NCBI GenBank assembly: GCA_020025545.1
Contig: JAHHRX010000013.1
Coordinates: 1 to 47,977, forward strand
Direction of reading: 5' to 3'
DNA length: 47,977 nucleotides
Source of the DNA: Oscillospiraceae bacterium
GTDB lineage: Bacteria > Bacillota > Clostridia > Oscillospirales > Oscillospiraceae
In this document: piece by piece, positions 1 to 7,022 of the stretch
How the letters are laid out: each line of letters opens with the position of its first letter
Position numbering within the stretch: position 1 is the first letter of the stretch
The notes under the pieces: model-generated
What the model was told of the DNA's origin: nothing
Database searches by the model: none
Seen by the model: the letters and a program-made list of their open reading frames with translations, nothing else
Translations under genes and position numbers: made by a program

Positions 1-54
1 TGCATCTCACTCGTAATGAGAAGGTCGCCTGTTCGAGTCAGGTCACTAGCTCCA
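1..54 (+). tRNA. tRNA-Thr (anticodon CGT), 3' part
   Basis: The 5' part lies before the window. The anticodon arm is at 5-21: the stem TCTCA/TGAGA closes the loop CTCGTAA, giving anticodon CGT (12-14), which reads ACG threonine codons. The T arm is at 27-43 (GCCTG, TTCGAGT, CAGGT with one G-U pair). The 3' acceptor strand CACTAGC (44-50) is followed by discriminator T and an encoded CCA (52-54). The identity rests on the anticodon only, because the D arm and 5' acceptor strand are not visible. Confidence 0.9.
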
Positions 55-90
55 GCAAAAAGCAGCTTTCTTATGAAAGCTGCTTTTTGC
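55..90 (+). terminator. Intrinsic terminator of the tRNA unit
   Basis: A perfect inverted repeat begins one base after the tRNA CCA. The arm GCAAAAAGCAGCTTTC is repeated in reverse complement around the loop TTAT, and the 3' arm ends in a T run. It ends the tRNA transcript. Confidence 0.85.
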
Positions 91-117
91 TTCTCTGCCT
101 GCATTCAGACGAAGAAA

Positions 118-143
118 AACCGGAACGCCGATGCGTTCCGGTT
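118..143 (-). terminator. Terminator after the udg gene
   Basis: An 11-bp perfect stem (AACCGGAACGC) with a 4-nt loop lies just past the stop codon of the minus-strand uracil-DNA glycosylase. On that strand it is followed by TTTTTC, so it probably ends the dacF-udg transcript. Confidence 0.8.
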
Positions 144-149
144 AATGTT

Positions 150-716
150 TTATTTTCTGACTTCTTTCAGCTTTTCCCGAATGGAAAGCAGATCTTCAAA
201 AGTTTCCGGGCGTTTACTCGGATCCCGAAGAAGCGCAGACGGATGGTAAATCGCCGTCATCCACACGCTGTTCTTCTCCACCCATTGTCCATGCTGGTGG
301 GTAATCCGGTACTTGGGATCAATGAGCCGCATGGCAGCAATCCTCCCAAGGCAAACAATAATCTTGGGGCGAATCAGCGCCACTTGATTACGAAGATACT
401 CAATACAGGCATCCTGCTCGATTTCCAGAGGATCCCGGTTGCGTGGCGGGCGGCACTTGATAATGTTAGCAATATAGCAGTCCGTTTTCCGATCCAAGTC
501 GATGATGGACAGCATATCATCCAGCAGCTGTCCCGCAGGCCCCACGAACGGCACTCCGGTAAGGTCCTCCTGCTCTCCGGGACCCTCGCCCACAAGCATC
601 AGATCCGCCTTTTGATTGCCCGTACCGAACACCACATTGTGCCGTGTTTCGCACAGTCCGCAGCCCTTGCATTGGGCGCATGCCTGCTCCAATCCCATCC
701 AGTCCAGCATTTTCAT
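150..716 (-). CDS. Family 4 uracil-DNA glycosylase
   Basis: A 188-residue base-excision repair enzyme that removes uracil, formed by cytosine deamination, from DNA. It has the family-4 (thermostable, iron-sulfur) signature. The N-terminal cysteines C16 and C19, with C88 and C104, occupy the spacing known to hold a 4Fe-4S cluster. Motif 1 reads GEGPGEQED (43-51), where the family usually has GEAPG. Motif 2 is HPS (158-160). Length is normal. Its start overlaps the end of the upstream dacF by 4 bp, so the two are probably co-transcribed and translationally coupled, and a terminator follows. A family-5 enzyme is the only close alternative, and the motifs fit family 4 better. Confidence 0.92.
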   Translation of the reverse strand: MKMLDWMGLEQACAQCKGCGLCETRHNVVFGTGNQKADLMLVGEGPGEQEDLTGVPFVGPAGQLLDDMLSIIDLDRKTDCYIANIIKCRPPRNRDPLEIEQDACIEYLRNQVALIRPKIIVCLGRIAAMRLIDPKYRITHQHGQWVEKNSVWMTAIYHPSALLRDPSKRPETFEDLLSIREKLKEVRK

Positions 717-2140
717 CGGCTCCTTCTGCGTTTTTCTCTTTTGCGGCTATGAGCAGCCTCCCGGGAACGGATTCTCACAAATCGAATGACCAGAAGCACC
801 ACGCCGAACAGCAGGACGCCCCCGAAAAGCACCCCCAGAATCATAAGGAACGGTGTCCAGCTGTGGATACTGTCCCTATCCTTCAGTGCCGATGCAGCAA
901 CCGGGGCATGCCACACCTCCACTGCGTTCTTTGCCACAAGATTTGTCTGTGCAAGACACTTTTGCTCAAACCAGACCTGCACAGTTCCCAATACTGCTCC
1001 TTTTTCCAGCGGAGCCTTTAGGGTGTCGAAGCTTTTTTCATATTTGACCGTCAGCTTACTCACATCCGTATCCACCGGCAGGACTGTGGAGGCTGATGTC
1101 TGAGGCTGTACCACCACATCGTTCATGCCCCCATCCACCGGGTACTGGGTAATGATCTGCCCGTCAAAAAACACCTGACGAAATTCGTAGGTTTTGAAAG
1201 CGTAGTCCAGCAGGACCTGCGCTTCTTCAAAGCTTCCGAATCTTTTGAGCGAAGTGTCGGAATCATATGTGGGTTCGGCCCCCATAACGATACACAGCAC
1301 ATTCATCCCGTTAGATTCCGCCGTCAGCGCAAGGCATCTGCCCGCTTTGTCGGTAGCACCGGTCTTGCCGCCGGTTACACGCTGGTCGTAATACTTTTTC
1401 ACCACTTCGGTGCTCATCATATAGTTCGTGGTGTTAAGAATGCGTTCCTTGCTCTTATTGGTTTCCGGGACAGTATGCTGCTTTGCGGAAAAAAGCATAC
1501 GAAAGTCTTCGTTCTCCATAGCAGCATCCATAATGCGGCAAATATCACGGGCTGTAGTGTAGGTATCGTCATCGTGAAGACCGTGGGCATTGCTGTAATG
1601 TGTGTTCTTGCACCCCAGCTGCTGGGCTTTTTCATTCATCATCCGGATAAATCCATCCTGACTGCCGCCGATATGTTCTGCAATCACAACTGCCGCATCA
1701 TTGGCAGAGGCCGTCATCATGCAGTACAGAAGATCTCTCAGAGTAATAACCTCGTCCCTCTTGAGTCCTGCGCTGACAGCGCCTATCATCACATGGGACA
1801 GCGCTTCTTTTGTGACTGTTACGGAATCCGACATATTGCCGTTTTCCAGCGCCACCAGTGCCGTCATCAGCTTTACCATACTGGCTGGATAGATTTTTTC
1901 GTCTGCATTATAGGCATAGAGCATGGTATCGCTGTTCAGCTCATAGAGGATCACCGCTTTTGCGGTTTTGGTCAGCCGCTCTGTGGTGCCGAGGGGAATC
2001 GCCGCATCCACACTGTGGCTGCCGCTCAGTACAGGCTGATCGGGAGCATTCTCCGGAGATGCCGCCGCAGCCGCCGGAACCATCCAGGCAAACAAAAGTA
2101 CAATCGCAATAAGCAAACAAATTGCTCTGTTTTTTTTCAT
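713..2140 (-). CDS. D-alanyl-D-alanine carboxypeptidase (PBP5/DacF type)
   Basis: A 475-residue low-molecular-weight penicillin-binding protein that trims the terminal D-Ala of peptidoglycan stem peptides outside the membrane. An N-terminal signal sequence (about 1-27) precedes the peptidase S11 domain. All three active-site motifs are present: SMVK (S87, K90), SAN (145-147) and KTG (259-261). A beta-rich PBP5 C-terminal domain follows. The protein ends with a membrane helix at about 430-455 and a very basic tail, a true transmembrane anchor rather than the usual amphipathic helix. The start follows a TGAGGTAA ribosome site. DacF of sporulating bacilli is a plausible relative, but the exact orthologue cannot be fixed here. 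Confidence 0.93.
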   Translation of the reverse strand: MKKNRAICLLIAIVLLFAWMVPAAAAASPENAPDQPVLSGSHSVDAAIPLGTTERLTKTAKAVILYELNSDTMLYAYNADEKIYPASMVKLMTALVALENGNMSDSVTVTKEALSHVMIGAVSAGLKRDEVITLRDLLYCMMTASANDAAVVIAEHIGGSQDGFIRMMNEKAQQLGCKNTHYSNAHGLHDDDTYTTARDICRIMDAAMENEDFRMLFSAKQHTVPETNKSKERILNTTNYMMSTEVVKKYYDQRVTGGKTGATDKAGRCLALTAESNGMNVLCIVMGAEPTYDSDTSLKRFGSFEEAQVLLDYAFKTYEFRQVFFDGQIITQYPVDGGMNDVVVQPQTSASTVLPVDTDVSKLTVKYEKSFDTLKAPLEKGAVLGTVQVWFEQKCLAQTNLVAKNAVEVWHAPVAASALKDRDSIHSWTPFLMILGVLFGGVLLFGVVLLVIRFVRIRSREAAHSRKREKRRRSR

Positions 2141-2169
2141 AAAATTACCTCAATATTTCAAAACCGGAC

Positions 2170-2198
2170 TTGTCCGGGGACAAAATCTCATGTATAAT
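2170..2198 (+). promoter_or_regulatory. Promoter of the HhH/two-component/exoIII unit
   Basis: TTGTCC (2170-2175), a 17-bp spacer and a perfect TATAAT (2193-2198) precede the HhH-protein gene. Its footprint overlaps the opposing dacF promoter at 2210-2238. Confidence 0.65.
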
Positions 2199-2209
2199 GG
2201 ACGAAGTGT

Positions 2210-2238
2210 ATTATATCAGCTTTTGTAATCATAGTCAA
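2210..2238 (-). promoter_or_regulatory. Promoter of dacF-udg
   Basis: Read on the minus strand: TTGACT (2238-2233), a 17-bp spacer, then TATAAT (2215-2210). This is close to the sigma-A consensus, about 70 bp upstream of the carboxypeptidase start. Confidence 0.7.
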
Positions 2239-2256
2239 TGCAGGAGGGATTTCATA

Positions 2257-2664
2257 ATGAAAAATCAACACATTGTCTGCCTGGCAGTCATTTGTCTGAT
2301 CCTCGCTGCATTTCTGGGCGGACTTTATATTGGACGCAACATAGGCGGTGATACCATCCACACCACGCATTTGGCGCCGGTCACTACTGCGCCGCCGAAG
2401 GCAACCGAAACAAATTCAGCGGATTCACAGGCTCCCGCCGTCTCACCGTCTGAGCCTGAAGCTTCCGGAAAAATCAATATCAATACCGCCACCGCCGACC
2501 GGCTGGCTTCCCTGCCCGGTATCGGTCCGGTGCTGGCAGACAGCATTGTGTCTTACAGACAGCAGAACGGCCGTTTCCGAAAGCCCGAAGATCTTATGAA
2601 TGTTTCCGGCATCGGTGAAAAGCGTTTTGACGCAATCAAAGATCTCATAACCGTCGGGAGGTAG
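2257..2664 (+). CDS. ComEA-like helix-hairpin-helix membrane protein
   Basis: A 135-residue protein with an N-terminal membrane segment (about 5-25), a Ser/Thr/Pro/Ala-rich linker and a C-terminal pair of helix-hairpin-helix motifs starting KININTA. The hairpins LPGIGPVLA and VSGIGEKR are typical DNA-backbone contacts. The fold is that of ComEA, which binds incoming DNA at the cell surface during competence. ComEA itself is longer and carries an oligomerisation domain, which this protein lacks. I chose the ATG at 2257 because CAGGAGGG lies just upstream; the in-frame TTG at 2170 coincides with the promoter -35. The response regulator starts 3 bp after its stop. DNA uptake is inferred from the fold only. 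Confidence 0.8.
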   Translation: MKNQHIVCLAVICLILAAFLGGLYIGRNIGGDTIHTTHLAPVTTAPPKATETNSADSQAPAVSPSEPEASGKININTATADRLASLPGIGPVLADSIVSYRQQNGRFRKPEDLMNVSGIGEKRFDAIKDLITVGR

Positions 2665-2667
2665 TCT

Positions 2668-3348
2668 ATGAAAATATTAGTTGTTGATGATGAAGAACTG
2701 CTGGTGAAGGGAATTCGCTTTAACCTGCAGAATGAAGGATACGAGGTCATCACCGCTTTCAACGGTGTTGAAGCCGTGGATGCCGCCCGGAACCAGCATC
2801 CGGATCTCATTGTACTGGATGTGATGATGCCGGAAATGGACGGGCTGACTGCCTGCGACCAGATCCGCAGTTTTTCCAATGTACCGATCATCCTGCTGAC
2901 GGCCAAGGCCGACGATATGGATAAGCTCATGGGCTTTGACCACGGCGCAGACGATTATCTTTCCAAGCCTTTCAATATTCTTGAGCTGAAAGCCCGGATT
3001 CGTGCCCTGCTGCGCAGAGCCGGTGCCACCGACAGCAAAAACAGCAGCAATATACTTACCATTGGCACCATCTCTCTGGATCTCGGTGCCCGCAATGCCT
3101 ACCGCAACGGAAAGCTGGCAGATCTTACCGCCAAGGAATTTGATGTAATAGAATTTTTGATGCGCAATCCCAATCGGGTTTACTCCCGGGAAGCCCTGCT
3201 GGATACCATTTGGGCATACGAATACCGCAGTGACATCCGCACGGTGGATGTCCACATCCGCCGTCTTCGGGAAAAGCTGGAGGAAGATCCGGCAAATCCC
3301 AACTATATTATGACGAAGTGGGGCGTTGGCTATTATTTCAGAAAATGA
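2668..3348 (+). CDS. OmpR/PhoB-family response regulator
   Basis: A 226-residue two-component transcription factor. The receiver domain (1-120) has the acidic pair D7-D8, the phospho-acceptor D51 in VLDVMMPEMDG, T78 in LLTAK and K100 in SKPFN. A winged-helix DNA-binding domain follows (about 130-224) with the RxVDVHIRRLREKL recognition region. GGGAGGT precedes the start. It overlaps the following kinase gene, its evident partner. The ligand and regulon cannot be read from sequence; the adjoining envelope-type genes hint at a cell-surface signal. Confidence 0.93.
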   Translation: MKILVVDDEELLVKGIRFNLQNEGYEVITAFNGVEAVDAARNQHPDLIVLDVMMPEMDGLTACDQIRSFSNVPIILLTAKADDMDKLMGFDHGADDYLSKPFNILELKARIRALLRRAGATDSKNSSNILTIGTISLDLGARNAYRNGKLADLTAKEFDVIEFLMRNPNRVYSREALLDTIWAYEYRSDIRTVDVHIRRLREKLEEDPANPNYIMTKWGVGYYFRK

Positions 3349-4777
3349 TTCCCAAAAGACACGGCGCCACGGAAGCTCTCAATTCCGTTATGCCATCATT
3401 TACATGGTGATCACCCTTGCGGTGCTGATTTTTTTGAATATCTACTGCTCTAAAACCAGTCAAAAACTGTTTTACCAGAGCAAGGAAACTTCCATGATCG
3501 AAAAGTGTCAGCTGGCAGCGGCAGAAATTTCCAAATTAGGGGTGCTGAACCCCTCCACAGTCAGCGACGCCATAGCGCAGATGGACAGTCTCCGGGTTAC
3601 GCGGCTTATTGTCACCAATCAGTCCGGCGTAGCGGTTTATGATTCCTACACAGAAAAATCTGCACTGGGCAGCTTTGTGCTGTTTCCTGAGATTGTCTGC
3701 GCCATGAAGCGCTATGATGTGTTCTCCTGGCAGTATCGATACCTTGAGGGTATGATGGAGTCCCGTGCCGCCACCCCCATCGTTTCCTATGGCACCACCA
3801 TCGGCTGTGTCTACATGATGGAGCAGGATCGGGAGCAAGGAGCTCTGATCAAATCCCTGCAGCACAATGTGCTTTCCATCACGCTGGTTCTGGAGCTGGT
3901 GGTCATTCTGTTTTCCGTAGCATTTGCCACCGGATTTTCCCGGCGGCTGCGGCGGATCGTGGCCTCCATGCGGATCATCCGTGAGGGTGACTACTCCCAT
4001 CGGGTAGATATGGGCGGCAACGACGAACTTACTACCCTCGGCGAAGAATTCAACGCGCTTTCCGACCGCCTGCAAATATCTGAGAACAAGCGTCGGCAGT
4101 TTGTCTCCGATGCCTCCCACGAGCTGAAAACTCCGCTGGCATCCATTAAACTTCTGTCGGACTCCATCCTGCAAAACGATATGGATTTGGATACTGCAAG
4201 GGAATTTGTGGAGGATATCGGCAATGAAGCCGACCGTCTGAACCGCATGACGCTAAAACTGCTGACCCTTTCCAAAATTGAAAGTCAGGAAGACGGCGAC
4301 TGCGAGATTGTTTACATGGCTCCCACCATTCAAAAAGTGGTCCGTATGCTCTCCGGTATTGCCGAAAAGAGCCAGATCACCATTGAACTGGACGTGCAGC
4401 AGGACTGCCCTATCCTGATTCTTGAGGATGATCTCTATCAGATTGCTTTCAATCTGGTAGAAAACGGCATCAAATACAACACCCCCGGCGGAAGACTTAC
4501 AATTTCCCTCCTGCGTGATGGGGAAAATGCGGTGATGCGAGTTTCGGACACCGGCGTGGGCATTTCCGAGGATGCCCTGTCCCATATCTTTGAACGCTTC
4601 TACCGGGTAGATAAGGCCCGCTCCCGCAAATCCGGCGGCAGCGGCTTGGGTCTTGCCATCGTGAAGAACACGGTGGAACGCAATCAGGGACAGATCTGTG
4701 CAGACAGTAACCTTGGCGAAGGAACTACCTTTACAGTGACCTTCCCTGCCTTTGATCCCGGGGAGGAAGACAAATGA
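3326..4777 (+). CDS. Membrane sensor histidine kinase
   Basis: A 483-residue sensor kinase with a membrane helix at about 23-41, an extracytoplasmic domain of roughly 140 residues with no family I recognise, a second helix at about 182-205 and a HAMP linker. The HisKA domain has H265 in the box SDASHELKTPL. The HATPase domain carries the N box (NLVENGIKYN, about 375), G1 (DTGVGI) and G2 (GSGLGLAI). It should phosphorylate the response regulator encoded just upstream. The likely start is a TTG that overlaps the regulator gene by 23 bp; no ATG in frame lies nearby before the first helix. Its stop overlaps the following lipoprotein start by 4 bp. Confidence 0.92.
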   Translation: MAIISENDSQKTRRHGSSQFRYAIIYMVITLAVLIFLNIYCSKTSQKLFYQSKETSMIEKCQLAAAEISKLGVLNPSTVSDAIAQMDSLRVTRLIVTNQSGVAVYDSYTEKSALGSFVLFPEIVCAMKRYDVFSWQYRYLEGMMESRAATPIVSYGTTIGCVYMMEQDREQGALIKSLQHNVLSITLVLELVVILFSVAFATGFSRRLRRIVASMRIIREGDYSHRVDMGGNDELTTLGEEFNALSDRLQISENKRRQFVSDASHELKTPLASIKLLSDSILQNDMDLDTAREFVEDIGNEADRLNRMTLKLLTLSKIESQEDGDCEIVYMAPTIQKVVRMLSGIAEKSQITIELDVQQDCPILILEDDLYQIAFNLVENGIKYNTPGGRLTISLLRDGENAVMRVSDTGVGISEDALSHIFERFYRVDKARSRKSGGSGLGLAIVKNTVERNQGQICADSNLGEGTTFTVTFPAFDPGEEDK

Positions 4778-5274
4778 AACGAATGATATCTCTGCTTTCG
4801 GCCCTTATCTGCATTTGCAGCATTGCCGGCTGTGCAGCGGAAACACCGCCTCAGAGCCCGGTTGCATTCTATTACCGATGCTCGGAAATAGGATTGGGTG
4901 CCCCGGATGGGGTCATGCAGGCTGAGCAGCGGGATGCTGCAGGGCACGAAGATGACTACGAATATCTTCTCAACATTTATGTAAAAGGCCCCAAAAGCTC
5001 CCATCTTGCCCCCACCTTTCCCTTAGGGACAAAGGTACTCCGCTTTTCTCTGGAAAATAATCGGGCATCCATCACACTCAGTGATAATTTTTCGATTCTG
5101 ACAGGAATGGATCTCACGGTAGCCTGTGTCTGTTTGACCCGCACTGTGATTGAAATGACCGGATGTGAGCAGGTAACATTGCGCGCCCGGACAACAAACC
5201 TGGACGGCAACAAATTTATCACCTTTGGAAAAGACAGCTATCTGCTTCTGGACAGCTATCCCACCAAAAAGTAA
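4774..5274 (+). CDS. GerMN-domain-like lipoprotein
   Basis: A 166-residue exported protein. The signal peptide ends in the lipobox SIAGC with lipidated C20. The mature part resembles the GerMN domain of the spore germination protein GerM and of LpqB-type lipoproteins. The visible core is YVKGPKSSHLAPTFPLGTKV followed by a strand-rich segment with SITLSDNF. GerMN-like lipoproteins also occur next to two-component systems as accessory proteins. The 4-bp overlap with the kinase gene supports a role in the same signalling pathway, perhaps modulating the sensor from outside; that role is inference. The domain match is by eye and only one GerMN unit is present. Confidence 0.7.
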   Translation: MKRMISLLSALICICSIAGCAAETPPQSPVAFYYRCSEIGLGAPDGVMQAEQRDAAGHEDDYEYLLNIYVKGPKSSHLAPTFPLGTKVLRFSLENNRASITLSDNFSILTGMDLTVACVCLTRTVIEMTGCEQVTLRARTTNLDGNKFITFGKDSYLLLDSYPTKK

Positions 5275-5298
5275 ACTCTAACCGAAAAGGAGTCATCT

Positions 5299-6057
5299 AT
5301 GCGCTTTATTTCTTGGAATGTCAACGGGCTTCGTGCCTGTGTACAAAAGGGCTTTCTGGATTTTTTCCGACAGGCCGATGCAGATTTCTTCTGCCTGCAG
5401 GAAACCAAAATGCAGGCAGGTCAGCTGGAGCTGGAGCTTCCCGGCTACGAGCAATACTGGAATTACGCCGAAAAGAAAGGTTATTCCGGAACTGCCATTT
5501 TCACGAAGCACACTCCCCTGTCCGTAAGCTATGGCATCGGCGTGCCTGAACTGGACACTGAGGGGCGTGTCATTACGCTGGAATATGAAAATTTCTATTT
5601 GGTTACCTGCTACACCCCCAATGCCCAGCGGGGGCTGACCCGCATTGACCACCGTATGCAATGGGAGGATGCCTTCCGGCAGTATATGATGGCGCTGGAT
5701 CAAAAGAAGCCCGTAATTCTCTGCGGCGACCTGAATGTTGCACACAATGAAATTGACCTCAAAAATCCCTCCTCAAACCGCGGCAACGCCGGATTTTCCG
5801 ATCAGGAACGGGAAGCCTTTGGGAAGCTCCTCGAAAGCGGCTTTGTGGATACCTTCCGCAGTCTGAATCCCGATGTCACCGGAGCCTATACCTGGTGGAG
5901 CTATATGTTTAATGCCAGAGCCAACAACGCCGGATGGCGAATTGACTATTTTTTGGTGTCCAAGCGACTGGAAAATGCCATTGTCGCCGCACCCATTCAT
6001 TCCGATGTCATGGGCTCCGACCATTGCCCTGTGGAATTGGAACTGGATATTCTGTAA
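5299..6057 (+). CDS. xth: Exodeoxyribonuclease III / AP endonuclease
   Basis: A 252-residue member of the exonuclease-endonuclease-phosphatase superfamily. It cuts DNA 5' to abasic sites and acts as a 3' exonuclease and phosphatase in base-excision repair. Catalytic residues are in place: N7, E35 in LQETKM, Y105, D144 and N146 in GDLNVAHNEIDL, and D241-H242 in GSDHCP. Length is normal for ExoA/Xth. AAAAGGAG precedes the ATG. It is the last gene of the plus-strand unit, 24 bp after the lipoprotein and just before a strong terminator, and could also be expressed separately. Confidence 0.95.
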   Translation: MRFISWNVNGLRACVQKGFLDFFRQADADFFCLQETKMQAGQLELELPGYEQYWNYAEKKGYSGTAIFTKHTPLSVSYGIGVPELDTEGRVITLEYENFYLVTCYTPNAQRGLTRIDHRMQWEDAFRQYMMALDQKKPVILCGDLNVAHNEIDLKNPSSNRGNAGFSDQEREAFGKLLESGFVDTFRSLNPDVTGAYTWWSYMFNARANNAGWRIDYFLVSKRLENAIVAAPIHSDVMGSDHCPVELELDIL

Positions 6058-6058
6058 C

Positions 6059-6087
6059 AAAAGGGCTGCCCGGCGGGCGGCCCTTTT
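6059..6087. terminator. Bidirectional terminator after exoIII
   Basis: The stem AAAAGGGCTGCC pairs with GGCGGCCCTTTT (one G-U pair) between the stop codons of the converging exoIII and minus-strand genes. A T run lies on either strand. Confidence 0.85.
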
Positions 6088-6088
6088 C

Positions 6089-6472
6089 CTATTTCTTTTC
6101 CGGAATGTATATTCCCACACCCCCTTTTTCCTTCCGCCACTGTCCCTCCCGAAGGCGCAGCATACAGGGAAACGGCCGTTCCGGCGACACGGAATAAAAC
6201 CTTCCCCCGGCATCCTTTGGCTCCACCCGGAATGAAAACTGTCCTTTTTCCATTCGGCTGACGGGCAGGCGGGTTTCAAGAATGAACACATTTCCCTTTG
6301 GTACCGGGATGCCCAGGCTTTCTTCTTTTCCGCCGCAGCGCATCCAAATCCGATATATTTTCCCCTGCGGCAGGCGGCATCTGCAAAAAAAGCAGTAATA
6401 AAGTCCCATTTTTTCCACCTGCGCCTGTCCGACGGATTTACTATTGAGATAGATTTCATAGATCGAACCCAT
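6089..6472 (-). CDS. Conserved hypothetical protein
   Basis: About 127 residues, soluble and beta-rich in appearance, with a short Cys pair (CFFCRCRL) and repeated short hydrophobic strands. There is no signal peptide or membrane segment, and I cannot assign a function. I placed the start at 6472 because GGGGGA lies at a fitting distance upstream; a longer frame opens at 6538 but would overlap mazF and lacks a ribosome site. Oddly, the ribosome site sits inside the 3' arm of what looks like the mazF terminator. The regular amino-acid composition and clean fit between mazF and the exoIII terminator argue that it is a real gene. Confidence 0.6.
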   Translation of the reverse strand: MGSIYEIYLNSKSVGQAQVEKMGLYYCFFCRCRLPQGKIYRIWMRCGGKEESLGIPVPKGNVFILETRLPVSRMEKGQFSFRVEPKDAGGRFYSVSPERPFPCMLRLREGQWRKEKGGVGIYIPEKK

Positions 6473-6475
6473 AAA

Positions 6476-6516
6476 AAGAATCCCCCTTTGCCACATTCTA
6501 TGCCGCAAAAGGGGGG
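6476..6516 (-). terminator. Hairpin after mazF, abutting the next start
   Basis: On the minus strand CCCCCTTTTGC and GCAAAGGGGG form a long stem (one bulge) followed by ATTCTTTTT and then the ATG of the next gene. It looks like an intrinsic terminator whose 3' arm doubles as a ribosome-binding site. Confidence 0.6.
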
Positions 6517-6521
6517 TATAT

Positions 6522-6884
6522 TCATGTAAGTCCGCCATGGAGCCCGAAGCTCACCGCAATGGCATCGTCCACCATCTGCATATGCTTTTCGTCCAGCTTT
6601 CCCATGTGCTCCCGGAGCCGCCGCTTGTCGATCGTTCGGATCTGTTCCAGCAGGATCACCGAGTCCTTGCTGAGGCCGACACTCCCGCCGGCAATATTGA
6701 TATGGGTCGGAAGTCTCGCTTTGCCCGTCTGACTGGTGATTGCCGCAGCAATCACCGTAGGCGAATGGCGATTGCCGGTGTCGTTTTGAATAATGAGCAC
6801 AGGTCTTGTTCCGCCCTGTTCGCTGCCCACTACCGGCGAAAGATCTGCATAATAAATATCTCCCCGTTTGACCGTGGTATCCAT
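6522..6884 (-). CDS. MazF/PemK-family endoribonuclease toxin
   Basis: A 120-residue PemK-fold protein of the MazF/NdoA(EndoA) group, which cleaves single-stranded RNA at short specific sequences. Family features are the opening KRGDIYYADL, the loop SEQGGTRPVLIIQND, the T/S-x-QTGKA segment with conserved Arg and Thr, and LLEQIRTIDK. Length is normal. I favour the ATG at 6884 (GGAG 10 nt upstream) over a GTG nine bases earlier. No antitoxin gene is found upstream; between it and the lipoprotein gene there are only about 140 bp with hairpins. In Bacillus the equivalent ndoA follows alr and ndoAI. The antitoxin may be elsewhere or absent. Confidence 0.9.
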   Translation of the reverse strand: MDTTVKRGDIYYADLSPVVGSEQGGTRPVLIIQNDTGNRHSPTVIAAAITSQTGKARLPTHINIAGGSVGLSKDSVILLEQIRTIDKRRLREHMGKLDEKHMQMVDDAIAVSFGLHGGLT

Positions 6885-6970
6885 TTTCTTCACACTCCGC
6901 AGAATTCATTCCCTGCGCTACCGGAAATACCTATGTAACGCAGCTGTTTCTATTGTCCCACGCCCATAGG

Positions 6971-7014
6971 AAAAATATACGGTAGCGCATCTGGAATATC
7001 CTATGCGCCACCGT
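6971..7014 (-). terminator. Terminator after the LolA-like lipoprotein
   Basis: On the minus strand ACGGTGGCGCAT pairs with ATGCGCTACCGT (12 bp with one G-U) around a 12-nt loop, followed by ATATTTTT, just past the lipoprotein stop. A diverged third copy of the same arm at about 6916-6935 can form alternative pairs. Confidence 0.75.
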
Positions 7015-7022
7015 AAAATTAG

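Noticed and set aside
5773..6909. A 378-codon minus-strand frame across mazF, the small gene and exoIII
   Set aside because: Crosses three better supported genes and two terminators, and shows no domain.
6894..6970. A mazF antitoxin gene upstream of mazF
   Set aside because: No open frame of suitable length with a ribosome site exists on the minus strand in this gap.
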